Shown: piece by piece, positions 16,309 through 24,452 of the stretch
Layout: each line of letters starts with the position of its first letter
Position numbering within the stretch: the first letter of the stretch is position 1
DNA from: Pseudacidovorax intermedius
GTDB taxonomy: Bacteria; Pseudomonadota; Gammaproteobacteria; Burkholderiales; Burkholderiaceae_C
Length of the DNA: 43,143 nucleotides
Assembly: GCF_003350475.1 (NCBI RefSeq)
Contig: NZ_QQAV01000002.1
Location: forward strand, 574,703-617,845
Direction of reading: 5' to 3'
The notes under the pieces: generated by a model
Seen by the model: the letters and a program-made list of their open reading frames with translations, nothing else
Told to the model about the DNA's origin: nothing
Databases searched by the model: none
Position numbers and translations under genes: made by a program

Positions 16309-18570
16309 GTGGCATTCGACACGGGCGGAGGCGGAGCGCATGCCGACGCGCAGGGCGGCGACGCGCCAGGCAATTTCTCGGGAGGGCGGCGTTCTCCCGA
16401 AACTGCACTGTCGCAACTCAGCGCGCTTTGCATGATCGCGCGGATGCATCGAATTTCGGCAGAGCCTGCCGCGTTGATGCACCGCCTCGGTCTCACGTCC
16501 GCGGACGTCGTGGACCCCAACACCTTGGTCCGCGCTGCGCGCTTGATCGGGCTCAAAGCGAAATTCGCGCGGACCCGCATTGATCGACTCCGCCTCACCC
16601 CATTGCCCGCACTGGCCTACATGCGCCCTGCGGGAGAGACTTCTGCCCGGATCGTCCTGATTGCTCAATGCGATGGCGAGCGCATACTGAGCCAAGGGTT
16701 TTCAGGAAGCCAGCGTCCGACGGTCGAAACGCTGGCGGTCTTTTCCGAGACTTGGACTGGCGAAATTATTCTCTTCTCCAGCCGAGCCAGCCTGCTCGAC
16801 GGCTTGGGGAAGTTCGATTTCACCTGGTTCATCCCCAGTCTCGTCAAATATCGCCGTCTTCTCGGCGAAGTCCTGATCGTCAGCCTGTTTCTCCAGCTCT
16901 TCGCGCTCATCAGCCCGCTCTTTTTCCAGGTGGTCATGGACAAAGTGCTGGTCCATCGAGGCGTGACCACGCTGGACGTGATCGTCATTGGCTTGCTCGT
17001 GGTCGTCGTCTTCGAGAGCATTCTGACGGGTCTGCGCAGCTACATCTTCAGCCACACCACCAGCAGAATCGATGTCGAACTGGGAGCCAAGTTGTTTCGA
17101 CATCTCGTGCAGCTTCCACTCGCCTACTTCCAAGCCAGACGCGTGGGCGATTCGGTGGCGCGCGTGCGAGAGATGGAGAACATTCGTAGTTTCCTGACGG
17201 GGAATGCGCTCACTGTCGTTTTGGATCTTCTCTTCTCCGTCGTCTTCGTCGCAGTGATGCTTTTTTATAGCGTCACTTTGACCCTGATTGTTCTCGCGAG
17301 TCTTCCCTTGTATTTTGGATTGAGCTTGCTGGTGGTTCCTCTGCTGCGTCAGCGCCTGGACGTCAAATTTGCCCGTGGCGCTGAAAACCAGGCCATGCTG
17401 GTCGAGACCATCACCGGCATCCAGACAGTAAAAGCGGGTGCGCTGGAGCCTTCCTTCTCTCGGCGCTGGGAAGATCAGCTGGCCGCCTATGTCAGCGCAA
17501 GCTTCAAGACGCAGAACCTGGCCAGTTGGGCACACGAGGGAGTCAATCTGATCGGAAAAATCGTTAATGCCGCCACGCTTTGGTTCGGCGCGCATTTGGT
17601 GATGGAGAGCACGCTCACGGTGGGGCAGTTTGTGGCCTTCAACATGTTTGCGCAGCGTGTGGCGCAACCCATCATGCGCATGGCTCAGCTGTGGACCGAC
17701 TTTCAGCAGACGGGAATTTCAATGGCGCGTCTGGGCGACATATTGAATTCGCGCCCGGAGGTGCTTCCCACTGCTGCCGCGCAGTTGCCAATTCTTGCTG
17801 GCAGGGTCCAGCTTGAGAATGTCGTCTTTCGCTATCGCCCGGAGTCCGCCCCGGTCCTGAACGGCGTGAGCCTGCATGCCGCACCCGGTGAAGTGATCGG
17901 CATTGTCGGCCGTTCAGGCTCGGGCAAAAGCACGCTCACCAAGTTGGTTCAACGGCTGTACGTGCCAGAGCAGGGGCGGGTATTGGTCGACGGCATCGAC
18001 ATCGGGTTGATCGATGCGACCCAGTTGCGTCGGCAAGTCGGCGTCGTGTTGCAGGAGAACTTGCTCTTCAACCGCAGTATTCGCGAAAACATTGCCATTG
18101 CCGATCCCGCCGCGCCGCTGGACATGGTGATGCAGGCGGCCAAGATGGCTGGCGCACACGACTTCATCAGTGAGTTGACGGAGGGCTACGACACCGTCGT
18201 GGGCGAGCAGGGTGCCAGCCTTTCCGGCGGGCAGCGCCAGCGCATTGCCATCGCTCGGGCGCTGTTCACCCGGCCCCGCATCCTGATCTTCGATGAAGCC
18301 ACCAGTGCCCTGGACTATGAAAGCGAGGCCATCGTCCAGCGCAATATGGCGGCCATCTGCAAAGGGCGGACGGTCTTCATCATCGCGCACCGACTTTCGG
18401 CCGTGCGGCAGGCGGATCGCATCGTGGTCATGGAGAGGGGGCGTGTCGTCGAGACGGGCAACCACGATGCGCTCATGGCACACCCTCATGGCATCTATGC
18501 GCGCCTGTGGGCAATGCAAGGTGCCACGCAGATGGAAGCAGACGCCTTCACAGGAGCATCGGTCTCATGA
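16309..18570 (+). CDS. HlyB-like type I secretion ABC exporter
   Basis: 753 aa. After a Gly/Ala-rich leader, residues about 30-140 form a C39-peptidase-like domain: SQLSALCMIARMHRISAEP aligns with the peptidase helix, but the nucleophile position appears to be Ser and no catalytic His is evident, so it should be the non-cleaving substrate-binding type found in RTX exporters. Residues about 155-440 are the six-helix transmembrane domain. The nucleotide-binding domain has Walker A GRSGSGKST (about 534), signature LSGGQRQRIAIARAL (about 637), Walker B ILIFDEATSALD and H-loop IIAHRLS. The start is GTG at 16309 with GGGGAGGAA just upstream. It overlaps the adaptor gene by 4 nt and with it and the TolC-like protein would form the one-step export channel for the RTX protein encoded downstream. 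Confidence 0.94.
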   Translation: MAFDTGGGGAHADAQGGDAPGNFSGGRRSPETALSQLSALCMIARMHRISAEPAALMHRLGLTSADVVDPNTLVRAARLIGLKAKFARTRIDRLRLTPLPALAYMRPAGETSARIVLIAQCDGERILSQGFSGSQRPTVETLAVFSETWTGEIILFSSRASLLDGLGKFDFTWFIPSLVKYRRLLGEVLIVSLFLQLFALISPLFFQVVMDKVLVHRGVTTLDVIVIGLLVVVVFESILTGLRSYIFSHTTSRIDVELGAKLFRHLVQLPLAYFQARRVGDSVARVREMENIRSFLTGNALTVVLDLLFSVVFVAVMLFYSVTLTLIVLASLPLYFGLSLLVVPLLRQRLDVKFARGAENQAMLVETITGIQTVKAGALEPSFSRRWEDQLAAYVSASFKTQNLASWAHEGVNLIGKIVNAATLWFGAHLVMESTLTVGQFVAFNMFAQRVAQPIMRMAQLWTDFQQTGISMARLGDILNSRPEVLPTAAAQLPILAGRVQLENVVFRYRPESAPVLNGVSLHAAPGEVIGIVGRSGSGKSTLTKLVQRLYVPEQGRVLVDGIDIGLIDATQLRRQVGVVLQENLLFNRSIRENIAIADPAAPLDMVMQAAKMAGAHDFISELTEGYDTVVGEQGASLSGGQRQRIAIARALFTRPRILIFDEATSALDYESEAIVQRNMAAICKGRTVFIIAHRLSAVRQADRIVVMERGRVVETGNHDALMAHPHGIYARLWAMQGATQMEADAFTGASVS

Positions 18571-20057
18571 GCGCTTCGCAGGTCGGCACGGCTTCCGAAT
18601 CCGTGAAGCCCGCCCATCCGGCGTGGGAGTTGCTGGGCCGCTATCGCGCGGTGTTCGGCGCAGCCTGGGAGCGGCGTCATGAGTTGGCTGGGCCGGCTCG
18701 CCTGACCGATGAGGCGGCATTTCTGCCGGCGGCGTTGAGTCTCCAGGAGACGCCTGTCCATCCTGCACCCCGCCGGCTGGCCTGGAGCATCGTCGTGCTG
18801 TTCTCGGTCGCGCTCGTGTGGTCGACGGTGGGGCAGGTCGACATCGTGGCTGTGGCGCAGGGCAAGATCATCGTGAGTGATCGAACCAAGGTCGTACAGC
18901 CCTTGGAGCGCAGCGTCGTTCGGCGGGTACTTGTTCGCGACGGCGACCATGTATATGCGGGCCAGCCCTTGGTCGAACTGGATCCGACCCAGGCCAGCGC
19001 GGACAACGCGTCCGTCCAACAGACCCTCAAGGCGGCCGAATCCGAGGTGCTGCGCAGCCGCGCGGCCCTTGCATCGCTCGTCCAGGAACCCGCGCATCAC
19101 CCTGCCGCATCCGTCCAGACGCCTCATCTGAACGCCAAGGACGTCCCGCCCCAATGGTTGGCGGAAGATATCAATGCAGCCCAAACCCAGCTGGCGGCAG
19201 AGTGGAGCGAGATCGCCGCCCGAATCACCAAGGCCCGCGCCGAAATCCAGCGCCGGCTGGCCGAGGCAGGCACGGTGCGCGAACTGATCGCCAAATTGGA
19301 ATCGACCCTGCCAATGGCACGCCAGCGCGAAATCGACTTCCAGGCCCTGGCGGCCCAGGGCGATGTCTCACAACATGCCACGCAAGACCGGGTGCGCGAG
19401 CGCATCGAAATGGAGCGCGACCTTGGCACCCAGCGTGCCCGCCTTCAGGAAGCCAACGCCGCATTGCGCGAAAGCGAGCATGCCCTTTCGGCTTACCTCG
19501 CCGAAACGGCACGAACCCTGCGCCAAAAAGAAGCTGAAGCGGACCTCAAGCGCAGCCAGGCGAGCCAGGAGCAGACCAAGGCCGCTTACCGCGAAAAACT
19601 GACCACGCTCACGTCGCCCGTCGCGGGCACCGTGCAACAGCTTGCCGTGCACACCGAGGGCGGCGTCGTCACCGAAGCCCAGGCTTTGCTGGTCGTCGTG
19701 CCCGACGACGTCACGGTCACAGCCGAAGTGATGCTGGAAAACAAAGACATTGGTTTCGTGCAAGTGGGTCAGGAGGCCGAGATCAAGCTCGAAACCTTTC
19801 TCTTTACCCGCTACGGCACGATTCCAGCCACGGTGAAAACCGTGACTGCCGACGCAGTCACCGACGAGAAAAAAGGGGCCATCTTCCCGGTCACGCTCGC
19901 TGTGTCCAGCAACACGATCGATGTCGACGGAAAGGCCATCAGGCTGAGTCCGGGCATGAACTTGACCGCTGAAATAAAGACGGGCCGGCGGCGGCTGATT
20001 GAATATCTACTCAGTCCTGTTCAACGTGCCATGAATGAGAGTCTGAAAGAACGGTAG
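18567..20057 (+). CDS. HlyD-family membrane fusion protein of type I secretion
   Basis: 496 aa. One transmembrane helix lies at about 71-88 after a cytoplasmic N-terminus with helix-forming AAWERRHEL. The lipoyl-like half follows (VDIVAVAQGKIIV, VRDGDHVYAGQPLVELD), then long Ala/Glu/Arg-rich coiled coils (about 140-370), and the closing lipoyl and beta-barrel part with LTSPVAGTVQQLAVHTEGG and ENKDIGFVQVGQEAEIKLETF. It bridges the ABC exporter and the outer-membrane channel across the periplasm. The ATG at 18567 overlaps the exporter stop as ATGA and has CAGGAG 10 nt upstream; a start 60 nt earlier inside the exporter gene is rejected. DNA immediately after its stop changes to strongly A/T-rich. 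Confidence 0.94.
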   Translation: MSASQVGTASESVKPAHPAWELLGRYRAVFGAAWERRHELAGPARLTDEAAFLPAALSLQETPVHPAPRRLAWSIVVLFSVALVWSTVGQVDIVAVAQGKIIVSDRTKVVQPLERSVVRRVLVRDGDHVYAGQPLVELDPTQASADNASVQQTLKAAESEVLRSRAALASLVQEPAHHPAASVQTPHLNAKDVPPQWLAEDINAAQTQLAAEWSEIAARITKARAEIQRRLAEAGTVRELIAKLESTLPMARQREIDFQALAAQGDVSQHATQDRVRERIEMERDLGTQRARLQEANAALRESEHALSAYLAETARTLRQKEAEADLKRSQASQEQTKAAYREKLTTLTSPVAGTVQQLAVHTEGGVVTEAQALLVVVPDDVTVTAEVMLENKDIGFVQVGQEAEIKLETFLFTRYGTIPATVKTVTADAVTDEKKGAIFPVTLAVSSNTIDVDGKAIRLSPGMNLTAEIKTGRRRLIEYLLSPVQRAMNESLKER

Positions 20058-20064
20058 CACTGAA

Positions 20065-20565
20065 ATGATGAAATCATTAAAAAAATACGAGCTTTCAATT
20101 TTGGCACTATTTTTCTATTTCTATCTATTTGTTGGATATGTTGAAAATATTTTTAATAGTCCGCCTGCTTTAGAGGAGTTGGTCTATGAGGAGGTCGAAA
20201 TCTCCTACGCAAGCTCAGTAATACCAAATTTCAAGTTTTATAAGAATAACGAAATCTATTCAGCAAGTTTTCCTTATGATTTGGGAAATCGTCGTGCCCG
20301 ACAGTATGTTTTGTCTGAAGAAGAAATTAATGAGCTTCGTGGAGCAAGAATCACTATCGGTTATTCGCCAATTAAATCATTTCTAAGGCGAAGAGAATTG
20401 TTTATTTGGTCAATTTCAAAAGACGGAAAGCAAATAACTTTTCCTAAAGACATTTACTCATATTATGAAAGGGGATCTTTTAGAGAAGCATTTTGTTTAA
20501 AACTATTTCTTGCTATTGGGGCGATTCTGTTTTGTCTTTATATCGATAAGAAGGAAAATCGATGA
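20065..20565 (+). CDS. A/T-rich small membrane protein; candidate immunity protein
   Basis: 166 aa, no family recognised. Hydrophobic helices at about 10-26 and 143-160 flank a charged, aromatic-rich region of about 115 residues. N-terminal KSLKK and C-terminal DKKENR are both positive, so the ends should be cytoplasmic and the middle periplasmic. The gene begins 7 nt after the adaptor stop and overlaps the next small frame by 4 nt (ATGA). Codon choice (many AAA, AAT, TTT, ATT) is quite unlike the flanking secretion genes, a sign of recent acquisition. Position between the secretion apparatus and its substrate, membrane topology and foreign composition fit an immunity protein against a membrane-active effector; this is inference. 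No good Shine-Dalgarno is visible; coupling to hlyD translation is possible. Confidence 0.65.
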   Translation: MMKSLKKYELSILALFFYFYLFVGYVENIFNSPPALEELVYEEVEISYASSVIPNFKFYKNNEIYSASFPYDLGNRRARQYVLSEEEINELRGARITIGYSPIKSFLRRRELFIWSISKDGKQITFPKDIYSYYERGSFREAFCLKLFLAIGAILFCLYIDKKENR

Positions 20566-20753
20566 CTAGCACTGTTTCTTTTATCACGAGTGTCGTCGGA
20601 GGTCACGTATCTGCTTGCGATGCAGCATCGGGCGTTTTTATGCCGGATGGAACCTTGATCATCAACGGCAATACCGTGGTGCTGAGTAGAAGCTCCGCCC
20701 AAAGCGGCGATGGCGGTGGAAGAGGACGCATGGCTAATCCTGTTTGCATCTAA
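20562..20753 (+). CDS. Very small hypothetical protein, possibly a remnant
   Basis: 63 aa, no family recognised. It contains a Gly/Ser-rich N-terminus (SFITSVVGGHVSACD), a beta-like stretch DGTLIINGNTVVLSR and a Gly-rich end. The ATG overlaps the preceding stop by 4 nt. Base composition is closer to the host than its two A/T-rich neighbours. The block around INGNTVV faintly recalls PAAR-type repeats, but the match is too weak to name. It could be a genuine small coupled protein or the leftover start of an older substrate gene displaced by the present one. Confidence 0.4.
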   Translation: MTSTVSFITSVVGGHVSACDAASGVFMPDGTLIINGNTVVLSRSSAQSGDGGGRGRMANPVCI

Positions 20754-20825
20754 TCTGCTGCGAAGAAATTTTAATTCATTTAACTCAGGTCATGAATTTT
20801 TGCTTTCATCAATATTTATCATTTT

Positions 20826-21059
20826 ATGATCGACAAGAAATTTAAAAAAAACGGCTACCTTGGAATGGCTGTTATTTCTATGATTGCAGCTTCTGCTGAA
20901 TTTTTTAAACCTACAGCGGTTCGCCCAGAGGGGGGCAAGTGGGGTTGGTTCTTTTCTATTTTATGGGATATAAATAATAATAATTTAGGCATTCAAATTT
21001 ATTGGTTAATTTTTGCAGCATTTTTTTTAATTGCTTATTTTCGCGTCAAGGAGGATTAA
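20826..21059 (+). CDS. A/T-rich 77-aa membrane protein; candidate immunity protein
   Basis: 77 aa with two hydrophobic helices at about 11-27 and 57-72, a basic N-terminus (KKFKKNG) and charged C-terminus (RVKED), so a small hairpin inner-membrane protein with both ends inside. No family recognised. The stop TAA directly abuts the ATG of the RTX gene, and the RTX ribosome binding site AAGGAGG (21048-21054) lies within its last codons, so the two genes are tightly coupled. Composition is A/T-rich like the start of the RTX gene. Adjacent small membrane proteins are the usual protectors against pore-forming bacteriocins; applying that here is inference. No convincing Shine-Dalgarno precedes this ATG, and the 72 nt before it are A/T-rich without a clear promoter. 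Confidence 0.55.
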   Translation: MIDKKFKKNGYLGMAVISMIAASAEFFKPTAVRPEGGKWGWFFSILWDINNNNLGIQIYWLIFAAFFLIAYFRVKED

Positions 21060-24000
21060 ATGAGTTATATTGTTCATATCACGAAGAATGGAATTTTCTT
21101 GGTTGATGCCGCTAAATTTGGATCTACTTTAACGGATGCTGCTCAAAGTGGCGCTTTGGTAAAGCTAGTGCGCGACGAGGCCAATAACACAGTTCCGATT
21201 CTTGGGGGCGTTACTGACGTTCAACTCTTTGGTGAGCTTACGTCAGCTGCGGTCAAGGAAGATACTAATTCGCTAACAAGAGATAGCTTCGCTGCAGTGC
21301 TCGGTACTCTTGCAGGAATCGCCGTGCTTCCTCTTGGGCCTGCAGCTTCCTTTCTTATGGATCAAGTTACTGCGGAGGCATTCAAAATAGCTTACGATTC
21401 AGCTAATCGTTGGTCAAAAAATCATGATTGGAGTCCGATTTTTGATCTGATCGATGATTTATTTGCTAGCCCCAGGGTCCCAGTTGATGCACCAGTGATA
21501 AGTTCGGGGGTCAACGGTTGCTATAGGACAGCAAAAAGCTTCCGCCCGCCTGTCGATCCTCTAATGCTCGACCTGGACGGCGACGGCCTGGAGCTGAAAT
21601 CCGCCAGTGGCTCGGTCCTGTTCGACCACGACGCCGACGGTGTGCGCACTGGCACGGGCTGGATCGGCGCAGACGACGGCATTCTTGTGCGCGACGTCGA
21701 CGGCGACGGCCGCATCACCTCGGGCCGCGAATTGTTCGGTGACGAAACCCTCAAACTCAACGGCCAGAAGGCGGCCAACGGCTTCGATGCTCTGGCCGAT
21801 CTCGACGCCAATCACGACGGCAACTTCACCAGCGCCGACGCCGCATGGGGCCAGGTCAAAGTCTGGCGCGACCTGGATCAGGATGGCGTCTCGGACGCCG
21901 GCGAACTGTTCACGCTCGATCAATTGGGCATCAGCCGCATTGGCGTCACAGGCAGCGCCAGCAACGCCACTGGCGGCAGTCAAGCCGGCACAACCATCAA
22001 CGGCAATGTCGTCGCACAAAGTGCCAGCTTCACCCAGAGCAGCAACGGTGTCGCCAAAGAGCGCACGGTCGGCTCTGTCGACCTTCAGGCCAATGCCTTC
22101 TACCGCGAATTCACGCAGGCCGTCTCCGTCTCCGCCACGGCGCAGGCCTTGCCGGACATGCAGGGCTCCGGCCGGGCCCTTGATCTGCGGCAGGCGGCAA
22201 CGCTCAGCGCGACGCTGTCTTCGAGCGTGACGGCATTCGCTCAAGCCGGCACGCGCGATGCGCAGATGGCTCTCATCGACAACCTGATCACCCAGTGGGC
22301 CAAGAGCAGCGACTACTGGAGCACGATCGAGAGCAACCTGGGTGCTGCCGGCAGTGTCAACGTCAGCATCACCGCACCCGCCGGGATGACCGCTGAGCAG
22401 TTCCGTAACCTCGTCGGGGTGCTGGAAGTGTTCAACGGCGAGCGTTTCTACACGCTGCCGCCACAGACCAGCTCAGGCACGACTGCCAACACGAATGTCG
22501 TAGCAGGCGTCACGTGGACGGCGGCCACCAGCAGCAGTGGCGCTGCCTACGCGATCAACCCACCTGCGGCTCAGGTCGCGCTGCTGCAGCAAAGCTACGA
22601 GGCACTCAAGCAAAGCGTCTATGGGGCATTGGTCGTTCAGACGCGCCTCAAACCCTACCTCGACAGCATCGCCTTGCGTATCGATGACAGCGGCATCAGC
22701 TTCGACACGTCGGCACTCGTGGCGCGCCTGGAGTCGTCCAAGGCCAGTAACGCCAAGGAGGCGTTTGCAGACCTGGTGGACCTCAGCCGATATGCGTCCT
22801 CCAGCCTGACGGCTGCTGGATTCGACGCAATGGGCACCCTGCGCCGCTGGGTCGAGGGTGCGCCCACGGATACGGCCACGCGCGCCATGCTCAGCGCCAT
22901 GGATGTGTTGACGGCGGGGGCCGTCTCGGGCACCAGCCGAGGCGACATCTATTTCGGCGACGCCGCGGCCAACAGCTTCGATGGTGGGACGGGCGACGAC
23001 ATCTTCGACGGCGGGGCAGGCAAAGACTCGCTGACTGGGGGCGCGGGCAATGACACGCTGATGGGTGGAGCGGGCAATGACGTGCTTACTGGTGGGGTGG
23101 GCAACGACACCTACGTCTTCAATCTGGGCGACGGCGTAGACACCATTTCGGACTACGACACCACGGCCGGCAACACGGACGTGGTGCAGTTCAACGATGT
23201 CGCCTCGACAGCGGTGACCTCGGTGGAGCGCAGGAACAGCGACCTGGTTCTGCGCTACGGCAGCGCCGACCAGTTGACGGTGTCGGGTTACTTCACGTCT
23301 GCGGCCTACCGCGTCGAGCAGATGCGCTTTGCTGATGGGGTGACGTGGGACCAGGCGGCCCTCAGCAGCAAGGTGGTGACCAACGGCACATCGGGTGCAT
23401 ATACCCTGTTGGGCGCTGCCGACCTGACCAATCGCCTGTTTGGCCTGGAGGGCAACGACTCGCTCTACGGCGGTGCCAAGAATGACACTTTGGATGGCGG
23501 TGTGGGCGACGACCGCCTGAGTGGATCCGGAGGCGACGACACCTTGATCGGCGGCAGGGGCAATGACACGCTCAGTGGGGGAGACGGCAGCGACACCTAT
23601 GTGTTCAGCGTGGGCGACGGCATGGACACCATCTCGGAGTCGGAAACCGCGCCCGGCAGCGTGGATGTCGTGACGTTCAGCGATGTCGCGTCGACGGCCT
23701 TGACCGCGATCGAACGCAAGAACTATGACCTCGTGCTGCGCTACGGAAGCGCGGACCAGGTGACCATCTCGAATCATTTTCTGTCCTCGGCGTTTGGGAT
23801 CGAACAGGTGCGCTTTGCCGACGGTGTGACGTGGGATCGGGCGGCATTCGCCAGCCGGGTGGCGCTCAAGGGAACGGAAGGTACGGACTTCCTGATGGGC
23901 ACCGCCGATGACGTCAACCGTATGTATGGCCTGGGCGGTGCTGACACCCTCATGGGAGGCGCCAAGGACGATTTCCTGGATGGCGGTGCAGGCGTCGATA

Positions 24001-24452
24001 TGCTGATGGGCGGCGCGGGGAACGACACGCTGATCGGCGGAACAGGCATGGACATGCTCTACGGTGATGTGGGCAACGACACCTACATGTTCAACCTGGG
24101 CGACGGCGCCGACACGATCATGGATGTCGACGCCACGGCCGGCAACCAGGATCTTCTTCAGTTCGGCACCGGCATCCGCTCAGACCAGCTCTGGTTCAGC
24201 CGTGTTGGCAACAACCTCCAGATCAACGTGATCGGCACGTCGGACCAGGTCATGGTTTCGGGCTGGTTCAACGGTGCAGCCTCGCAGATCGAGCGCATTG
24301 GTGCGGGTGACGGGCATTCGTTGAGCAACGCGGACGTGGCCCAACTGGTTCAGGCCATGGCGTCGTTTGCGCCGCCGGCTGCGGGGCAGTCCACCTTGCC
24401 CGTGGATTACCAGAACGCCTTGGCGCCGACGCTCGCGGCCGCATGGCGCTGA
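21060..24452 (+). CDS. RTX-type secreted protein with foreign N-terminal domain
   Basis: 1130 aa. Residues 1 to about 160 match no family I know and hold a Gly/Ala-rich hydrophobic stretch at 77-100 ([20 protein letters not shown]) followed by an amphipathic-looking helix; this part is encoded by A/T-richer DNA. From residue 166 ([14 protein letters not shown]) composition becomes host-like. Five EF-hand-like loops follow: DLDGDG, DHDADG, DVDGDG, DANHDG and DLDQDG (171-276). A middle region (300-630) is unassigned. Three clusters of GGxGxDxL calcium-binding repeats lie at about 639-691, 793-854 and 956-1017, each followed by a haemolysin-type calcium-binding-related (PF06594-like) domain such as [12 protein letters not shown]. 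The C-terminus ([15 protein letters not shown] to the end) resembles other RTX exports, consistent with a C-terminal type I signal. No acyltransferase gene is nearby. A membrane-active or antibacterial role is inferred. Confidence 0.9.
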   Translation: MSYIVHITKNGIFLVDAAKFGSTLTDAAQSGALVKLVRDEANNTVPILGGVTDVQLFGELTSAAVKEDTNSLTRDSFAAVLGTLAGIAVLPLGPAASFLMDQVTAEAFKIAYDSANRWSKNHDWSPIFDLIDDLFASPRVPVDAPVISSGVNGCYRTAKSFRPPVDPLMLDLDGDGLELKSASGSVLFDHDADGVRTGTGWIGADDGILVRDVDGDGRITSGRELFGDETLKLNGQKAANGFDALADLDANHDGNFTSADAAWGQVKVWRDLDQDGVSDAGELFTLDQLGISRIGVTGSASNATGGSQAGTTINGNVVAQSASFTQSSNGVAKERTVGSVDLQANAFYREFTQAVSVSATAQALPDMQGSGRALDLRQAATLSATLSSSVTAFAQAGTRDAQMALIDNLITQWAKSSDYWSTIESNLGAAGSVNVSITAPAGMTAEQFRNLVGVLEVFNGERFYTLPPQTSSGTTANTNVVAGVTWTAATSSSGAAYAINPPAAQVALLQQSYEALKQSVYGALVVQTRLKPYLDSIALRIDDSGISFDTSALVARLESSKASNAKEAFADLVDLSRYASSSLTAAGFDAMGTLRRWVEGAPTDTATRAMLSAMDVLTAGAVSGTSRGDIYFGDAAANSFDGGTGDDIFDGGAGKDSLTGGAGNDTLMGGAGNDVLTGGVGNDTYVFNLGDGVDTISDYDTTAGNTDVVQFNDVASTAVTSVERRNSDLVLRYGSADQLTVSGYFTSAAYRVEQMRFADGVTWDQAALSSKVVTNGTSGAYTLLGAADLTNRLFGLEGNDSLYGGAKNDTLDGGVGDDRLSGSGGDDTLIGGRGNDTLSGGDGSDTYVFSVGDGMDTISESETAPGSVDVVTFSDVASTALTAIERKNYDLVLRYGSADQVTISNHFLSSAFGIEQVRFADGVTWDRAAFASRVALKGTEGTDFLMGTADDVNRMYGLGGADTLMGGAKDDFLDGGAGVDMLMGGAGNDTLIGGTGMDMLYGDVGNDTYMFNLGDGADTIMDVDATAGNQDLLQFGTGIRSDQLWFSRVGNNLQINVIGTSDQVMVSGWFNGAASQIERIGAGDGHSLSNADVAQLVQAMASFAPPAAGQSTLPVDYQNALAPTLAAAWR
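22975..24320 (+). repeat. Triplicated 486-nt RTX module
   Basis: The segment after each glycine-rich cluster recurs at an exact spacing: the GACACCTA(C/T) encoding DTY sits at 23106, 23592 and 24078, that is 486 nt or 162 residues apart twice. Each unit is nonapeptide repeats, the TYxFxxGDG turn, a 50-60 residue PF06594-like domain and a linker. Equal lengths with diverged sequence indicate old tandem duplication kept in register. Confidence 0.85.

Noticed and set aside
20562-20753. PAAR-domain protein assignment for the 63-aa frame
   Set aside because: Only a loose INGNTVV resemblance; the paired Gly-Asp and metal-ligand pattern of PAAR repeats is not convincing, and no type VI genes are nearby.
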